Of a DNA stretch of 64,000 bases, positions 39,391-48,273 are shown one piece after another. This DNA comes from Xenorhabdus ehlersii (GTDB lineage: Bacteria; Pseudomonadota; Gammaproteobacteria; Enterobacterales; Enterobacteriaceae). The translations under genes were made by a program, and so were the position numbers. Within the stretch, counting starts at the first letter, position 1, and each line of letters opens with the position of its first letter. The notes below the pieces were generated by a model, which was given only the letters and a program-made list of their open reading frames with translations, did no database searches and had not been told where the DNA came from. The stretch is from assembly GCF_003610465.1 (NCBI RefSeq), contig NZ_RAQI01000004.1, positions 310,001-374,000 on the forward strand, written 5' to 3'.

Positions 39391-40824
39391 ATGGCCTCAA
39401 AGAAAAAGTATACCTATACAGGGTTATCTGATTCCAATTCCGTTCAGGAAGTTAATTCATTTCTTAAAGCCTATGTTCCAAATTACGACACCTCTATTCG
39501 GGTTGCTCATGAGCCATTAGGAGACAATGCACCTGATAAGCTTCTGCGAGGCCACTATAAGTGGTCCAATAAGTATGTTGATTCTTCTGGCACTTTGAAA
39601 TTATCGTACTATTTCATGGAGTCGACACCGGCTATAATGCCGTTGTTTGAAATTTCTGGCTTCAGTGCTTTTAATGAAGAACAAAAAGAAGCAGCGAAAC
39701 TTTCTTTACAATCCTGGTCTGATGTTGCCAATATTAAATTTACCGAAGTAAGTAGTGCTAAAAAAGCGAATATCACTTTTGGTTTCTTTGATCATAGTGA
39801 CAACGATGATTATGCATTTGCAACTCTGCCACAAGGACAAAAAAACGCTTTTACATGGTATGACTCTACAAGCCATACTTTTGTAGACAATGATATTGAT
39901 GTGAATGGTTATGCTCGTCAGACTTTCACCCATGAAATTGGCCATGCACTAGGATTGGAGCACCCTGCCGATTATGATGCTTCTGATAAAGTGCGGCCAG
40001 GCTATATCACTAAAGCAGAATATTTTGAAGATACTCGTGCCTATACGGTCATGAGTTATTTCACTGAAAAATATACAGGCCAAGATTTTAAATATGAATA
40101 TTCATCGGCGCCTCTGTTGAATGATATCTCTGCCATTCAGAAATTGTATGGTGCAAATATGGAAACCCGTACGGGTGATACCATATATGGTTTTAATTCC
40201 AATACCGACCGCGACTTTATGACGGCCACTGATGCGAACAGCAAACTGGTGTTCAGTGTCTGGGATGCGGGGGGTGAAGATACTTTTGATTTCTCCGGCT
40301 TTACCCAAAATCAGCGTATCAACCTGAATGAAGGCGCTTTCTCTGACGTTGGTGGTTTGAAAGGCAACGTTTCTATTGCCCGTGGTGTCGTTATTGAGAA
40401 CGCGATTGGCGGCAGCGGCGACGATATTCTGGTCGGTAACAGTGCAGACAACACCCTGAAAGGTGGCGCAGGCGATGACATCATTTATGGCGGTCTGGGC
40501 GGTGATCATCTGTGGGGTGGAGAAGGTAACGATACCTTTGTTTATCTGGATGGAAAAGAATCGCTGAAAGATAATCCAGACTGGATCCACGATTTCGTCT
40601 CTGGTGAGGATAAGATCGATTTGTCTGAATTCAATTTCGGTGGTAATGGCGATATCAAATTTGTGGATTCGTTCTCAGGTAAGGCAGGCGAAGTCCTGTT
40701 TACTTATGACGAAGTGAAGGAGGTAACTGATCTGGAAATCAGCCTTGGTGGTGATCTGGCGGGCAACGATTTTCTGGTGAAAGTGGTCGGTCAACCGTTA
40801 ACTGAAGCAGATTTCATCGTCTAA
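39391..40824 (+). CDS. prtA: Serralysin-type alkaline metalloprotease PrtA
   Basis: Secreted zinc protease of the M10B family, used by entomopathogens against host proteins. The zinc motif HEIGHALGLEHP (His181, Glu182, His185, His191) and the Met-turn VMSY (Met221) are intact. Calcium-binding RTX nonapeptides (GGSGDDILVG, GGAGDDIIYG, GGEGNDTFVY) span about 340-385. The C-terminus ends DFIV, the type I secretion signal of this family. Start MASKKKYTYTG follows AGGAG; 31 extra upstream codons are rejected. 477 aa. Its inhibitor and exporter are encoded downstream. Confidence 0.96.
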   Translation: MASKKKYTYTGLSDSNSVQEVNSFLKAYVPNYDTSIRVAHEPLGDNAPDKLLRGHYKWSNKYVDSSGTLKLSYYFMESTPAIMPLFEISGFSAFNEEQKEAAKLSLQSWSDVANIKFTEVSSAKKANITFGFFDHSDNDDYAFATLPQGQKNAFTWYDSTSHTFVDNDIDVNGYARQTFTHEIGHALGLEHPADYDASDKVRPGYITKAEYFEDTRAYTVMSYFTEKYTGQDFKYEYSSAPLLNDISAIQKLYGANMETRTGDTIYGFNSNTDRDFMTATDANSKLVFSVWDAGGEDTFDFSGFTQNQRINLNEGAFSDVGGLKGNVSIARGVVIENAIGGSGDDILVGNSADNTLKGGAGDDIIYGGLGGDHLWGGEGNDTFVYLDGKESLKDNPDWIHDFVSGEDKIDLSEFNFGGNGDIKFVDSFSGKAGEVLFTYDEVKEVTDLEISLGGDLAGNDFLVKVVGQPLTEADFIV

Positions 40825-40845
40825 TTGATGTCATCACATTAATAG

Positions 40846-40881
40846 AATATTGCCGTGTTCCCCTCAGGATACGGCAATATT
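40846..40881 (+). promoter_or_regulatory. Intercistronic hairpin between prtA and inh
   Basis: A perfect 11-bp stem (AATATTGCCGT/ACGGCAATATT) with a 14-nt loop, 22 bp after the prtA stop. It has no long T run. It probably limits read-through, so that the abundant protease mRNA exceeds that of the inhibitor and exporter, or protects the prtA 3' end. Confidence 0.6.
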
Positions 40882-40904
40882 ATGGACATGATGGAAAGGT
40901 GAAA

Positions 40905-41324
40905 ATGGTGAACTTCTTGCGTTGTGGCTGTCGGTTTTATAGATCGAAATTGCTCTTATCGATAATTTTCTCTCTTTTTTTGGCAGGAGGATGTATGGCG
41001 AGTAGTTTGAGGCTTCCAACCGCAGGTGAGTTGAAAGGATTATGGCAACTCTCCGATGGAAATAAGCTGTGCAGTATTGAATTGACCGATGTCCGTTTAC
41101 CCGAAGGCTCAATTTGGGCTTTAAAAGGTAATGCGTGTGTGACTGAGTTGATTGGGCAGCCTGTTGAAGGATGGTATCCATCTCCAGATGGCATCACATT
41201 GACTGATGATGATGGCAATAGTGTGGCTTTTTTTAGTCATGAGTCAGAACAGTGGATTGCTTACTTTGTTGATGGCAGGGAACTGGTCATGACATTCTCC
41301 CAATTTTCAGCGTATTGCCAGTGA
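40905..41324 (+). CDS. inh: Alkaline proteinase inhibitor Inh, with a recombinant 3' end
   Basis: Periplasmic inhibitor that protects the producer from its own serralysin. A signal peptide (hydrophobic [14 protein letters not shown]) is cleaved before [13 protein letters not shown], the mature N-terminus that plugs the protease active site in the Dickeya homologue. Two cysteines ([16 protein letters not shown]) form the family disulfide. 139 aa from ATG 40905 (GTG 40899 is an alternative). The last seven codons and the stop lie in DNA that is 89% identical to an internal part of prtB, so the natural C-terminus has been replaced by recombination. The core fold looks complete. Confidence 0.88.
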   Translation: MVNFLRCGCRFYRSKLLLSIIFSLFLAGGCMASSLRLPTAGELKGLWQLSDGNKLCSIELTDVRLPEGSIWALKGNACVTELIGQPVEGWYPSPDGITLTDDDGNSVAFFSHESEQWIAYFVDGRELVMTFSQFSAYCQ

Positions 41325-41411
41325 ACGATCAGCCGCTATCACGGTGTTGCCCAAAACTATACGTATGGCTTTGCAGTCGTTGATCCTTGGCTTAGGTGGC
41401 TGGTTGGCAAT
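41301..41411 (+). repeat. Duplicated internal fragment of prtB
   Basis: These 111 bp align without gaps to prtB 44275-44385 with 12 mismatches. In the prtB frame only two amino-acid changes occur ([20 protein letters not shown] versus ...ALTKTIRMAL), so the piece derives from a functional exporter gene rather than a decayed one. It begins inside the 3' end of inh. Confidence 0.93.
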
Positions 41412-41503
41412 TATTAATATTTTTATTGAAAATGATTTCTATTATCATTAATCTTCCCTCAGGGTGAGGTGAAATTTCTTTAACTTTCAATAAGGAAACC
41501 GTT

Positions 41504-42832
41504 ATGCCAGTTTTTCCATTTCCATTTACGCCATCTGGGCCTATGTCACCTGTAACAACTAAGCCTTGGTCACCGACATCGATACCATCTGGACCTATGT
41601 CGCCAATACCCTCTGGACACTCATATGGATTTATTGGGGCCTACGACGTCATGCGTGGAAAGTCTCCAGGTACATATCATAACAGAACTGATGCCGACTT
41701 ATTGCCATACCATGGTGGTATAACAATAAAAATAGCCCCATCAGGGACGAAATATACGAATGAAGCAGGAATCGTTAGCGCATCTCCTTTTGGACATGCA
41801 TGGGTTGAATTTCAGGGAGAATCTATCGGATGGGGTCTAGGTGATGACAAAAGAGTCGGAGGAGTTGATAACCTAACATTTAGAGATTCTATGGCATACG
41901 ATGCATCAAAGGTTGTCAGTGTCACATATCCATTATATTCAGAGAATGTTGTTGGTAATATAGAAAGATACATCTCTGAATTGAAAAATGGTAATTTTGA
42001 TAATGATTGGGCGAATTTTTCAGATTTCAAAGAAAATTATAATCTCCTTACCAATAATTGTATAGATTTTGTAAACTCTATTTTAGCAGTCACAGAGGCA
42101 GATAATGATGCACATTATTTAGATTATATTCAACCATTACACGGATTAACTCCAGATGGGATAATACATCTTCTAGGTTTAGATTTAAATCAAGTGAAAG
42201 AGATTATTGAACAACACATTAATGAATTTGAAAACAAAGAAACCCCACTTGTTATTGATCTCACTGGTGATGGTATTACGACTATAGCAGAAAACGGTAA
42301 CCTCTTTTTTGATCACGATAATAACGGAATTATTGAAAGCTCAGGATGGATAGAGTCAAACAGTGCATTTTTAGTATGGGATAAAAACAGAGATGGGAAA
42401 ATAAACAATGGAAATGAACTGTTTGGGAATAACTCGATCTTAAAAAATGGCACCAAAGCAGATCATGGATTCGCGGCATTAGCCGATCTCGATGATAATA
42501 ATGATGGTATTTTTGATCAAAATGATAGTCTGTGGAACTCATTAGAGTTATGGATTGATGCTAATCATGATGCGATAACTGACAGCGGAGAGTTACATAA
42601 ATTAAGTGAATCAGGGATTTCTTCTATCAATCTTGCGCATAAGGAAAACGGATTCAAAGATATTAACGGTAACATTCATGGGCTGGAAAGCACCGTGAAC
42701 TGGGATAATGGAAATGTGACTAAGATAGTTGATGTGTATTTTGCAGTGGATAAAAATAAGACAATTGAATCAGTTACCTCTCACATTGACATAGTAGGAG
42801 TAAATGATATTTTTAGCGAGGTTATATTATGA
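41504..42832 (+). CDS. Putative type I-secreted effector: permuted papain-like region plus calcium-binding domain
   Basis: 442 aa with no signal peptide. Residues 1-38 are Pro/Ser-rich with a repeated PSGPMSP. Residues about 40-230 contain FGHAWVEFQGESIGWG (His98) and later NYNLLTNNCIDFVNSIL (Cys186). The His-before-Cys order and spacing resemble circularly permuted NlpC/P60, LRAT or PPPDE-type hydrolases/acyltransferases. Residues about 248-400 form an acidic repeat domain (PLVIDLTGDG, FDHDNNG, VWDKNRDGKINNGNELFG, LADLDDNNDGIFD, WIDANHDAITDSGEL) seen in type I-secreted RTX-like proteins. AAGGAAAC precedes the ATG. It lies inside prtA-inh-prtBCD and overlaps the next gene by 4 bp. Export by PrtBCD is inferred; the enzymatic target is unknown. 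Confidence 0.66.
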   Translation: MPVFPFPFTPSGPMSPVTTKPWSPTSIPSGPMSPIPSGHSYGFIGAYDVMRGKSPGTYHNRTDADLLPYHGGITIKIAPSGTKYTNEAGIVSASPFGHAWVEFQGESIGWGLGDDKRVGGVDNLTFRDSMAYDASKVVSVTYPLYSENVVGNIERYISELKNGNFDNDWANFSDFKENYNLLTNNCIDFVNSILAVTEADNDAHYLDYIQPLHGLTPDGIIHLLGLDLNQVKEIIEQHINEFENKETPLVIDLTGDGITTIAENGNLFFDHDNNGIIESSGWIESNSAFLVWDKNRDGKINNGNELFGNNSILKNGTKADHGFAALADLDDNNDGIFDQNDSLWNSLELWIDANHDAITDSGELHKLSESGISSINLAHKENGFKDINGNIHGLESTVNWDNGNVTKIVDVYFAVDKNKTIESVTSHIDIVGVNDIFSEVIL

Positions 42833-43413
42833 TTGGTTTATTTTTTAAAAATAAAAAGAATTTCATTTATTCCATATTATTTTTATCTTTTATGGCGCAG
42901 AGTTCAAACATGACCAATCATAATATTCCATCGGCTATATTTAATTATCCGGATGATTTTTTATCAGCATTACCTATTCCAATGCCTAAAAATGAAAGTG
43001 AATATTTTGAGTTGGTAAATAAAGCAAATGCTGGAGATCCCGAAGCAAATTGGATGCTTGCCGTAATACAAAACACTGTAGGTAATCATCAGGAGGCCAG
43101 TGAAAGATATCATTTATCTATTTCTAGAAATGATAAATTTAAGCTAAAATCTATGGTTAATTTAGGATTTATTCTTGAAGAAGAAAATAAATTCGCTGAA
43201 GCACGCGCTCTTTTTGAACAGGCTGGAGAAAATGGCTATTTTGAAGGTTACCGCACTATTGGGACTAATTATTTGAATGGAATAGGCGTAAAACAAGATT
43301 TTAATAAAGCGAAGGAGTATTATAAGAAAGCAAGTCAAATTGGGTGTAATGAATGCACGTACTTTATTAACAATTGGAATGATGTCGTTAAATTAAAAAA
43401 ATCAGGAAAATAA
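42829..43413 (+). CDS. Sel1/TPR-repeat protein with N-terminal hydrophobic segment, probable immunity partner
   Basis: 194 aa. An N-terminal signal or anchor (residues about 10-24, IYSILFLSFMAQSS) is followed by Sel1-like helical repeats (about 55-180; NAGDPEANWMLAVIQ, ENGYFEGYRTIGTNYLNGIG, FNKAKEYYKKASQIGCNEC). The start overlaps the upstream effector stop (ATGA), so the two are translationally coupled. Sel1-repeat proteins are known immunity or accessory partners of secreted toxins, and an envelope location fits a peptidoglycan- or lipid-acting effector. Composition is clearly more AT-rich than that of the prt genes. Function is inferred from context. Confidence 0.6.
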   Translation: MIGLFFKNKKNFIYSILFLSFMAQSSNMTNHNIPSAIFNYPDDFLSALPIPMPKNESEYFELVNKANAGDPEANWMLAVIQNTVGNHQEASERYHLSISRNDKFKLKSMVNLGFILEEENKFAEARALFEQAGENGYFEGYRTIGTNYLNGIGVKQDFNKAKEYYKKASQIGCNECTYFINNWNDVVKLKKSGK

Positions 43414-43465
43414 ATTTAGACATGAAATAAATAGCGTAATTTGATTTCATGAAAATTATCTAAAA

Positions 43466-43502
43466 ATACGGCGGCCAAAGAAGGGAATGATAGCCGCCGT
43501 AT
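43466..43502. terminator. GC-rich hairpin between the effector pair and prtB
   Basis: A perfect 10-bp stem, ATACGGCGGC/GCCGCCGTAT, with a 17-nt loop lies 53 bp after the Sel1-protein stop. It has no T run. It may be a terminator of the inserted pair or an mRNA-stability element ahead of prtB. Confidence 0.5.
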
Positions 43503-43588
43503 GATGAATAAACAGCCGAGTTAAAAATTAATTATTGCTGTTTTTGTTGTTAATTATAATTGATTGCGTTTTAAGCAGGAAAAGAAGA

Positions 43589-45361
43589 ATGGTAAGTAAT
43601 CTCAAGCAGCAAGGGAATGAAATCACGGAGGTTATCCGTGCACACAGTAAGGTCTTCTGGACTATTGGATTATTTACAGCATTTATCAACTTGCTGATGC
43701 TGGTTCCCTCCATTTATATGCTGCAAGTATATGATCGAGTACTGCCATCCAGTAATGAAATGACCTTGCTGATGCTGACGTTGATCACGTTGGGTATGTT
43801 CGCCATGATGGGCGGGCTGGAGTATATCCGAAGTCAGGTGGTGATCCGCATCGGCAGTCAGTTTGATATGTGCCTGAATCAACGGGTTTATACCGCTTCC
43901 TATGAATCCAACCTGAAAAATGGTTCCACTGATGCAGGGCAAATGCTTAATGATTTGGCGACCATCCGTCAGTTCTTAACCGGCAATGCCCTGTTTGCCT
44001 TTTTTGATGCCCCTTGGTTCCCTGTCTATCTTTGCGTCATCTTCCTGTTCAGCCCATATTTGGGGTTGTTGGCGCTACTTGGGGCGATCATATTGATCGC
44101 GCTGGCGGTGCTGAACCAGTGGTTATCTCAAGCACCTTTGGCAGAAGCCAGTAAGCTTTCTTTGCGCTCAGCCAATTTAGCCAGTACCAATTTGCGTAAT
44201 GCCGAAGTGATTGAAGCACTTGGTATGTTGCCAGCACTGCGCCGTCGTTGGTTTGGCTTGCATCAGCGTTTTCTCAATTTTCAGCGTATTGCCAGTGAAC
44301 GTTCGGCCGCTATCACGGCACTGACCAAAACGATCCGTATGGCCTTGCAGTCGTTGATTCTTGGCTTGGGTGGCTGGTTGGCGATTGAAGGGAATATTAC
44401 CCCCGGCATGATGATTGCGGGTTCCATTTTGATGGGAAGAGCGTTGTCGCCGATTGAACAATTGATACAGGCATGGAAGAGTTGGAATGCTGCCCGCTTG
44501 TCCTGGCAGCGGCTGGATAAGTTACTAAAAGCGCAGCCAGAACGCAAAAGTGGCATGTCATTGCCAGCGCCTAAGGGCGTGTTGCTGATGGAAAAAGTAT
44601 CGGCAATGCCACCGAGTAAAACACGGGCACTCCAGGCCTCGCAAAACGGATTATCACCAAATAATCAATATGTCTTGCAGGATATCAATTTAGCCTTGAA
44701 TGCCGGTGATGTTCTGGGTGTGATTGGTCCCAGTGCGTCGGGGAAATCGACATTGGCTCGCCTGCTGGTAGGGATATGGCCGGCGCAAGAAGGTGTTGTA
44801 CGGCTTGATGATGCTGATATCTACCAATGGAACAAAGATGAGTTAGGGGCATCCATTGGTTATCTGCCACAGGATATTGAACTGTTTGGCGGTACGATTG
44901 CGGAAAATATCGCACGCTTTAATGACGTTGAACCTGAAAAAGTTATTGAGGCGGCGAAAAAAGCCGGTGTTCATGAGTTGGTGCTTAATCTTGAGCGGGG
45001 TTATGACACGGTAATCGGTGCGGGTGGCATGGGGTTATCCGGTGGACAGAAACAACGAATAGGTTTGGCGCGTGCCTTGTATGGCAACCCATCGCTTGTG
45101 GTGTTGGATGAACCTAACTCGAATCTGGATGATATTGGCGAAAAAGCCTTAAGCCATGCGATCGCGCAATTGCGAGAACAAGGTAAGACAGTGATAGTTA
45201 TCACGCACCGACCTTCATTGCTCTCACAAACAACCAAAATTTTGCTGTTGGTACAGGGGAAAATGAAAATGTTTGGCCCTTCCCAGCAAGTAATGGCGGC
45301 GCTATCCCAATCTCAGTCTTCGTCACAATCACAGTTAAAAGCGGTCGAACGTGCCTCGTAA
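43589..45361 (+). CDS. prtB: Type I secretion ABC exporter PrtB
   Basis: Inner-membrane ATPase/permease that drives PrtA export. An N-terminal six-helix membrane domain (about 20-300) is followed by an ABC domain with Walker A GPSASGKST (about 380-388), signature LSGGQKQRIGLARAL and Walker B LVVLDEPNSNLDD (about 503-515). Start ATG 43589 has AGGA upstream; an 18-codon extension is rejected. 590 aa. A linker of about 25 residues (ALQASQNGLSPNNQ) before the ABC domain is longer than usual. Confidence 0.95.
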   Translation: MVSNLKQQGNEITEVIRAHSKVFWTIGLFTAFINLLMLVPSIYMLQVYDRVLPSSNEMTLLMLTLITLGMFAMMGGLEYIRSQVVIRIGSQFDMCLNQRVYTASYESNLKNGSTDAGQMLNDLATIRQFLTGNALFAFFDAPWFPVYLCVIFLFSPYLGLLALLGAIILIALAVLNQWLSQAPLAEASKLSLRSANLASTNLRNAEVIEALGMLPALRRRWFGLHQRFLNFQRIASERSAAITALTKTIRMALQSLILGLGGWLAIEGNITPGMMIAGSILMGRALSPIEQLIQAWKSWNAARLSWQRLDKLLKAQPERKSGMSLPAPKGVLLMEKVSAMPPSKTRALQASQNGLSPNNQYVLQDINLALNAGDVLGVIGPSASGKSTLARLLVGIWPAQEGVVRLDDADIYQWNKDELGASIGYLPQDIELFGGTIAENIARFNDVEPEKVIEAAKKAGVHELVLNLERGYDTVIGAGGMGLSGGQKQRIGLARALYGNPSLVVLDEPNSNLDDIGEKALSHAIAQLREQGKTVIVITHRPSLLSQTTKILLLVQGKMKMFGPSQQVMAALSQSQSSSQSQLKAVERAS

Positions 45362-45412
45362 CATGATTCAGCCATATTTCAATCCTTGGGATATTTCTAT
45401 CTGGGAGTAAAG

Positions 45413-46750
45413 ATGTCCTATCAGACTCACGCAAAGGACGCCCAAAATGAGGTGTCGGAATTATTGCCGCTGGATGCAAATCGTTACCTGCGAATAGGTT
45501 GGCTGATTATTGGGATCGGCATTGTGGGGTTTTTCATCTGGGCGGCATTTGCGCCACTCGATAAAGGGGTGGCTTCTTCTGGTACTGTCGTGGTTGATGG
45601 TAACCGTAAAACGATACAGTCTCCGGTTAATGGCATTATCAGCCAAATTCAGGTGAAAGAAGGGGAGCAAGTGAAAGCTGGACAGGTTTTGGTTCAGCTC
45701 AGCCAGGTGCAGGTTAATGCACAAATTGATTCCCTGAAACAGCAGCTTTACACCACATTGGCAACAGAAGCCCGACTTTTGGCCGAACAGCAAGGGCAAG
45801 ATGCCATTGTTTTTCCACCTATGTTACTGAATCAACAATCGGAGCCGCGTATTAATGAGACTCTGGCCTTGCAAAAACAGCTCTTTTTATCACGTCGTGA
45901 AATGTTGCGTAGTGATCTGGCGGGAATGCAGCAGGCCGAAGAGGGACTGAATTTTCAAATCAGGGGGCTGCGTGAAGCTCTGGTGAGTAAACAGCAGCAG
46001 CAAGTCTCTCTCAAGGAACAGGTGACGAATTTGCAGCCCCTGACGGAAGAGGGCTATTTCCCCCGCAACCGCTATCTGGAATTACTGCGTAACCAAAGTG
46101 AATTAAGTGGCAGTATCGCGGAAATGACCGGAAAAATTGGCCAACTTGAAAAACAGCGGCAGGAAACGCAGCAGCGAGTTATCCAGCGTCAGGCGGATTA
46201 TCAACGTGAAGTGCGCAGCCAGTTAGCTGATGTACAGGTCTTGGCGAATGAGCTGAGAAATAAGCTGGAAACGGCACAATTTGATCGGTCACATACTTCT
46301 ATTATTGCTCCGGTAGATGGCTCGGTGGTTGGCTTAACCGTGTTTACCCAAGGTGGTGTGGTGGCTTCTGGTGAGAAATTAATGGAGATCCTGCCGACCC
46401 AGAGTGCGCTGGAAGTCGAGGCGCGTTTAATGGTGAACCTGATTGATAAAGTTACTGTGGGGCAAGATGTTGATTTGATGTTTACCGCATTTAACCAAAA
46501 CCGGACGCCGAAAGTCACGGGTAAGGTAATGGTGGTTTCTGCTGACCGTTTGGTGGATGGTCTGACAAGAGAACCTTATTACCAGATGCGATTGAAAGTC
46601 AGTCCTGAAAGCATGGAGAAACTGGCAGGGTTGAATATCAAACCGGGGATGCCTGTTGAGGTATTTGTCAAAACAGGTTCGCGTTCGTTGTTGAGTTATC
46701 TGTTCAAGCCATTAATGGACAGGACGTCTACCTCGCTGATTGAGGAGTAA
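45413..46750 (+). CDS. prtC: Type I secretion membrane fusion protein PrtC
   Basis: HlyD-family periplasmic adaptor linking PrtB to the outer-membrane pore. One N-terminal membrane helix (about 26-46), a lipoyl-like part (VVVDGNRKTIQSPVNGIISQ), a long coiled-coil hairpin (about 110-270) and a beta-barrel end. 445 aa. The start MSYQTHAKDAQNE is chosen for its GGGAG site. The stop overlaps the prtD ATG (TAATG). Confidence 0.94.
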   Translation: MSYQTHAKDAQNEVSELLPLDANRYLRIGWLIIGIGIVGFFIWAAFAPLDKGVASSGTVVVDGNRKTIQSPVNGIISQIQVKEGEQVKAGQVLVQLSQVQVNAQIDSLKQQLYTTLATEARLLAEQQGQDAIVFPPMLLNQQSEPRINETLALQKQLFLSRREMLRSDLAGMQQAEEGLNFQIRGLREALVSKQQQQVSLKEQVTNLQPLTEEGYFPRNRYLELLRNQSELSGSIAEMTGKIGQLEKQRQETQQRVIQRQADYQREVRSQLADVQVLANELRNKLETAQFDRSHTSIIAPVDGSVVGLTVFTQGGVVASGEKLMEILPTQSALEVEARLMVNLIDKVTVGQDVDLMFTAFNQNRTPKVTGKVMVVSADRLVDGLTREPYYQMRLKVSPESMEKLAGLNIKPGMPVEVFVKTGSRSLLSYLFKPLMDRTSTSLIEE

Positions 46751-48171
46751 TGGGGATGTTGATATATCACAGTTTTGCCAATAGACGGACTTATTTATCT
46801 CCCCTATTTTCCAGGACATTGTTGCCAGCATCAGTATTACTGGTGTCGATATTGATATTTCCCCGTTTTGCCAGTGCGCTTTCCTTAACGGAGGCTTATG
46901 CGCTGGCATTACAGCACGATCCGACGTTTCAGGCTGCTATCAAAGAGCAGGAAGCGGGGCGAGAGGAGAAAAACCTTGGGCTGGTGGAACTGTTGCCCAA
47001 GCTATCTTTCAGTTACCAGAATGCACCTAGAAATTGGCAGAAGATGGATTCGCAATCTTTGGATCAGCGGGGAAGGATCGTCAAGGAGAGCCGTGATCGA
47101 CAGTATGATAGCTATAGTGGTGCGATTATTTTGACCCAACCCGTGATCGATTTCGAGGCATGGGCGCGTTATCGAACCCGTCAGGCTTATGCTTTGATGA
47201 GTGATAGCCGCTTTCGGGTTGATAGCCAGCAATTGGCAGTCAGAGTGGTGAACAGTTATGTGGCCGTAGCTTATGCACAAGATCGGTTAGCACAGGTTGC
47301 CCAACAGCGGGCAGCCTATGAGGGGCAACTGGAACGTAACCAGAAATTATTTTTTTCCGGTGAAGGCACCCGTACCGATGTAGCGGAAACCCAGGCGCGT
47401 TACAGTCAGGTATTGGCTGATGAGTTAACAGTGCAAGATGAGCTGGATGCTGCTATTCGTGGCTTACAGTTATTAGTTGGCATACCGTTGCCAGCAGATG
47501 TGCCTGTTAATCGTTTATCCGACTCTCCGCGATTCAAAACCATCAAACTGGATTTAGCACACTATGCCGATTGGGAACAACTGGCATTACGTCAGAATCC
47601 ACAACTGGCTGCTGCCCGCCAGAAAGTGGATGTGGCGTATCATGATATTGAGCGTAACCGGGCGGGATATCTGCCAAAATTGGAGCTATATGCTTCCCAT
47701 AGCGAAAATAAATCTAGTAGCGACAACAGCATCGACCAAAAATACCGGACAGATTCCATTGGATTGCGGATATCCATGAATCTCTATAATGGCGGAGGTA
47801 CTGCGGCAGCGGTGCGCCAATCAGCTGCAAATTATGGTAAGACTAAATTCGAAATGGATGCCCAGACAGGAGAAATTCTGAATGCACTGCGGCGTAATTA
47901 TAACGCTTGCGTGAATGGTGAAAAGCGGATACGAGCCTATGAAACGGCGGTGGAAGCGGCTGCATTACAAGTGAAAGCGACTCAAAAAAGTGTGGCATTG
48001 GGGCAGAGAGTGAATGTCGATATATTGAATGCTGAGCAACAGCTTTATACCGCCCGTCGTGAACTCTCTCAGGCAAAATATGACTATATGAAAGCATGGG
48101 TTGGGTTATTAGATGAATCCGGTCAACTACAGAGTGAACATATTAAGTTAGTTGCTGATTATTTTGGTTGA
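46750..48171 (+). CDS. prtD: Type I secretion outer-membrane protein PrtD
   Basis: TolC-family outer-membrane channel of the PrtBCD exporter. A Sec signal peptide (LLPASVLLVSILIFPRFASA, cleavage near residue 44) is long because of an N-terminal extension; ATG 46756 is an alternative start. Two internally related halves carry ALSLTEAYALALQHDP and a long helical barrel (VNVDILNAEQQLYTARRELSQ). 473 aa. Last gene of the locus; an IS630 copy inserted about 100 bp after it. Confidence 0.93.
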   Translation: MGMLIYHSFANRRTYLSPLFSRTLLPASVLLVSILIFPRFASALSLTEAYALALQHDPTFQAAIKEQEAGREEKNLGLVELLPKLSFSYQNAPRNWQKMDSQSLDQRGRIVKESRDRQYDSYSGAIILTQPVIDFEAWARYRTRQAYALMSDSRFRVDSQQLAVRVVNSYVAVAYAQDRLAQVAQQRAAYEGQLERNQKLFFSGEGTRTDVAETQARYSQVLADELTVQDELDAAIRGLQLLVGIPLPADVPVNRLSDSPRFKTIKLDLAHYADWEQLALRQNPQLAAARQKVDVAYHDIERNRAGYLPKLELYASHSENKSSSDNSIDQKYRTDSIGLRISMNLYNGGGTAAAVRQSAANYGKTKFEMDAQTGEILNALRRNYNACVNGEKRIRAYETAVEAAALQVKATQKSVALGQRVNVDILNAEQQLYTARRELSQAKYDYMKAWVGLLDESGQLQSEHIKLVADYFG

Positions 48172-48200
48172 GATGATTGCATTATTGAAATGATTAAAGT

Positions 48201-48254
48201 GTGATACCACGTTTTCTTTATCCTTGAGATCCGCATAATAGAAACGGGTATCAC
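48201..48254. terminator. Imperfect hairpin after prtD
   Basis: GTGATACC...GGTATCAC with a second matching block (CGTTTTC/GAAACG) forms a stem over a loop of about 25 nt. A plausible terminator or a remnant of a small repeat; no T run. Confidence 0.4.
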
Positions 48255-48273
48255 GCACATACATCTAGGTATA

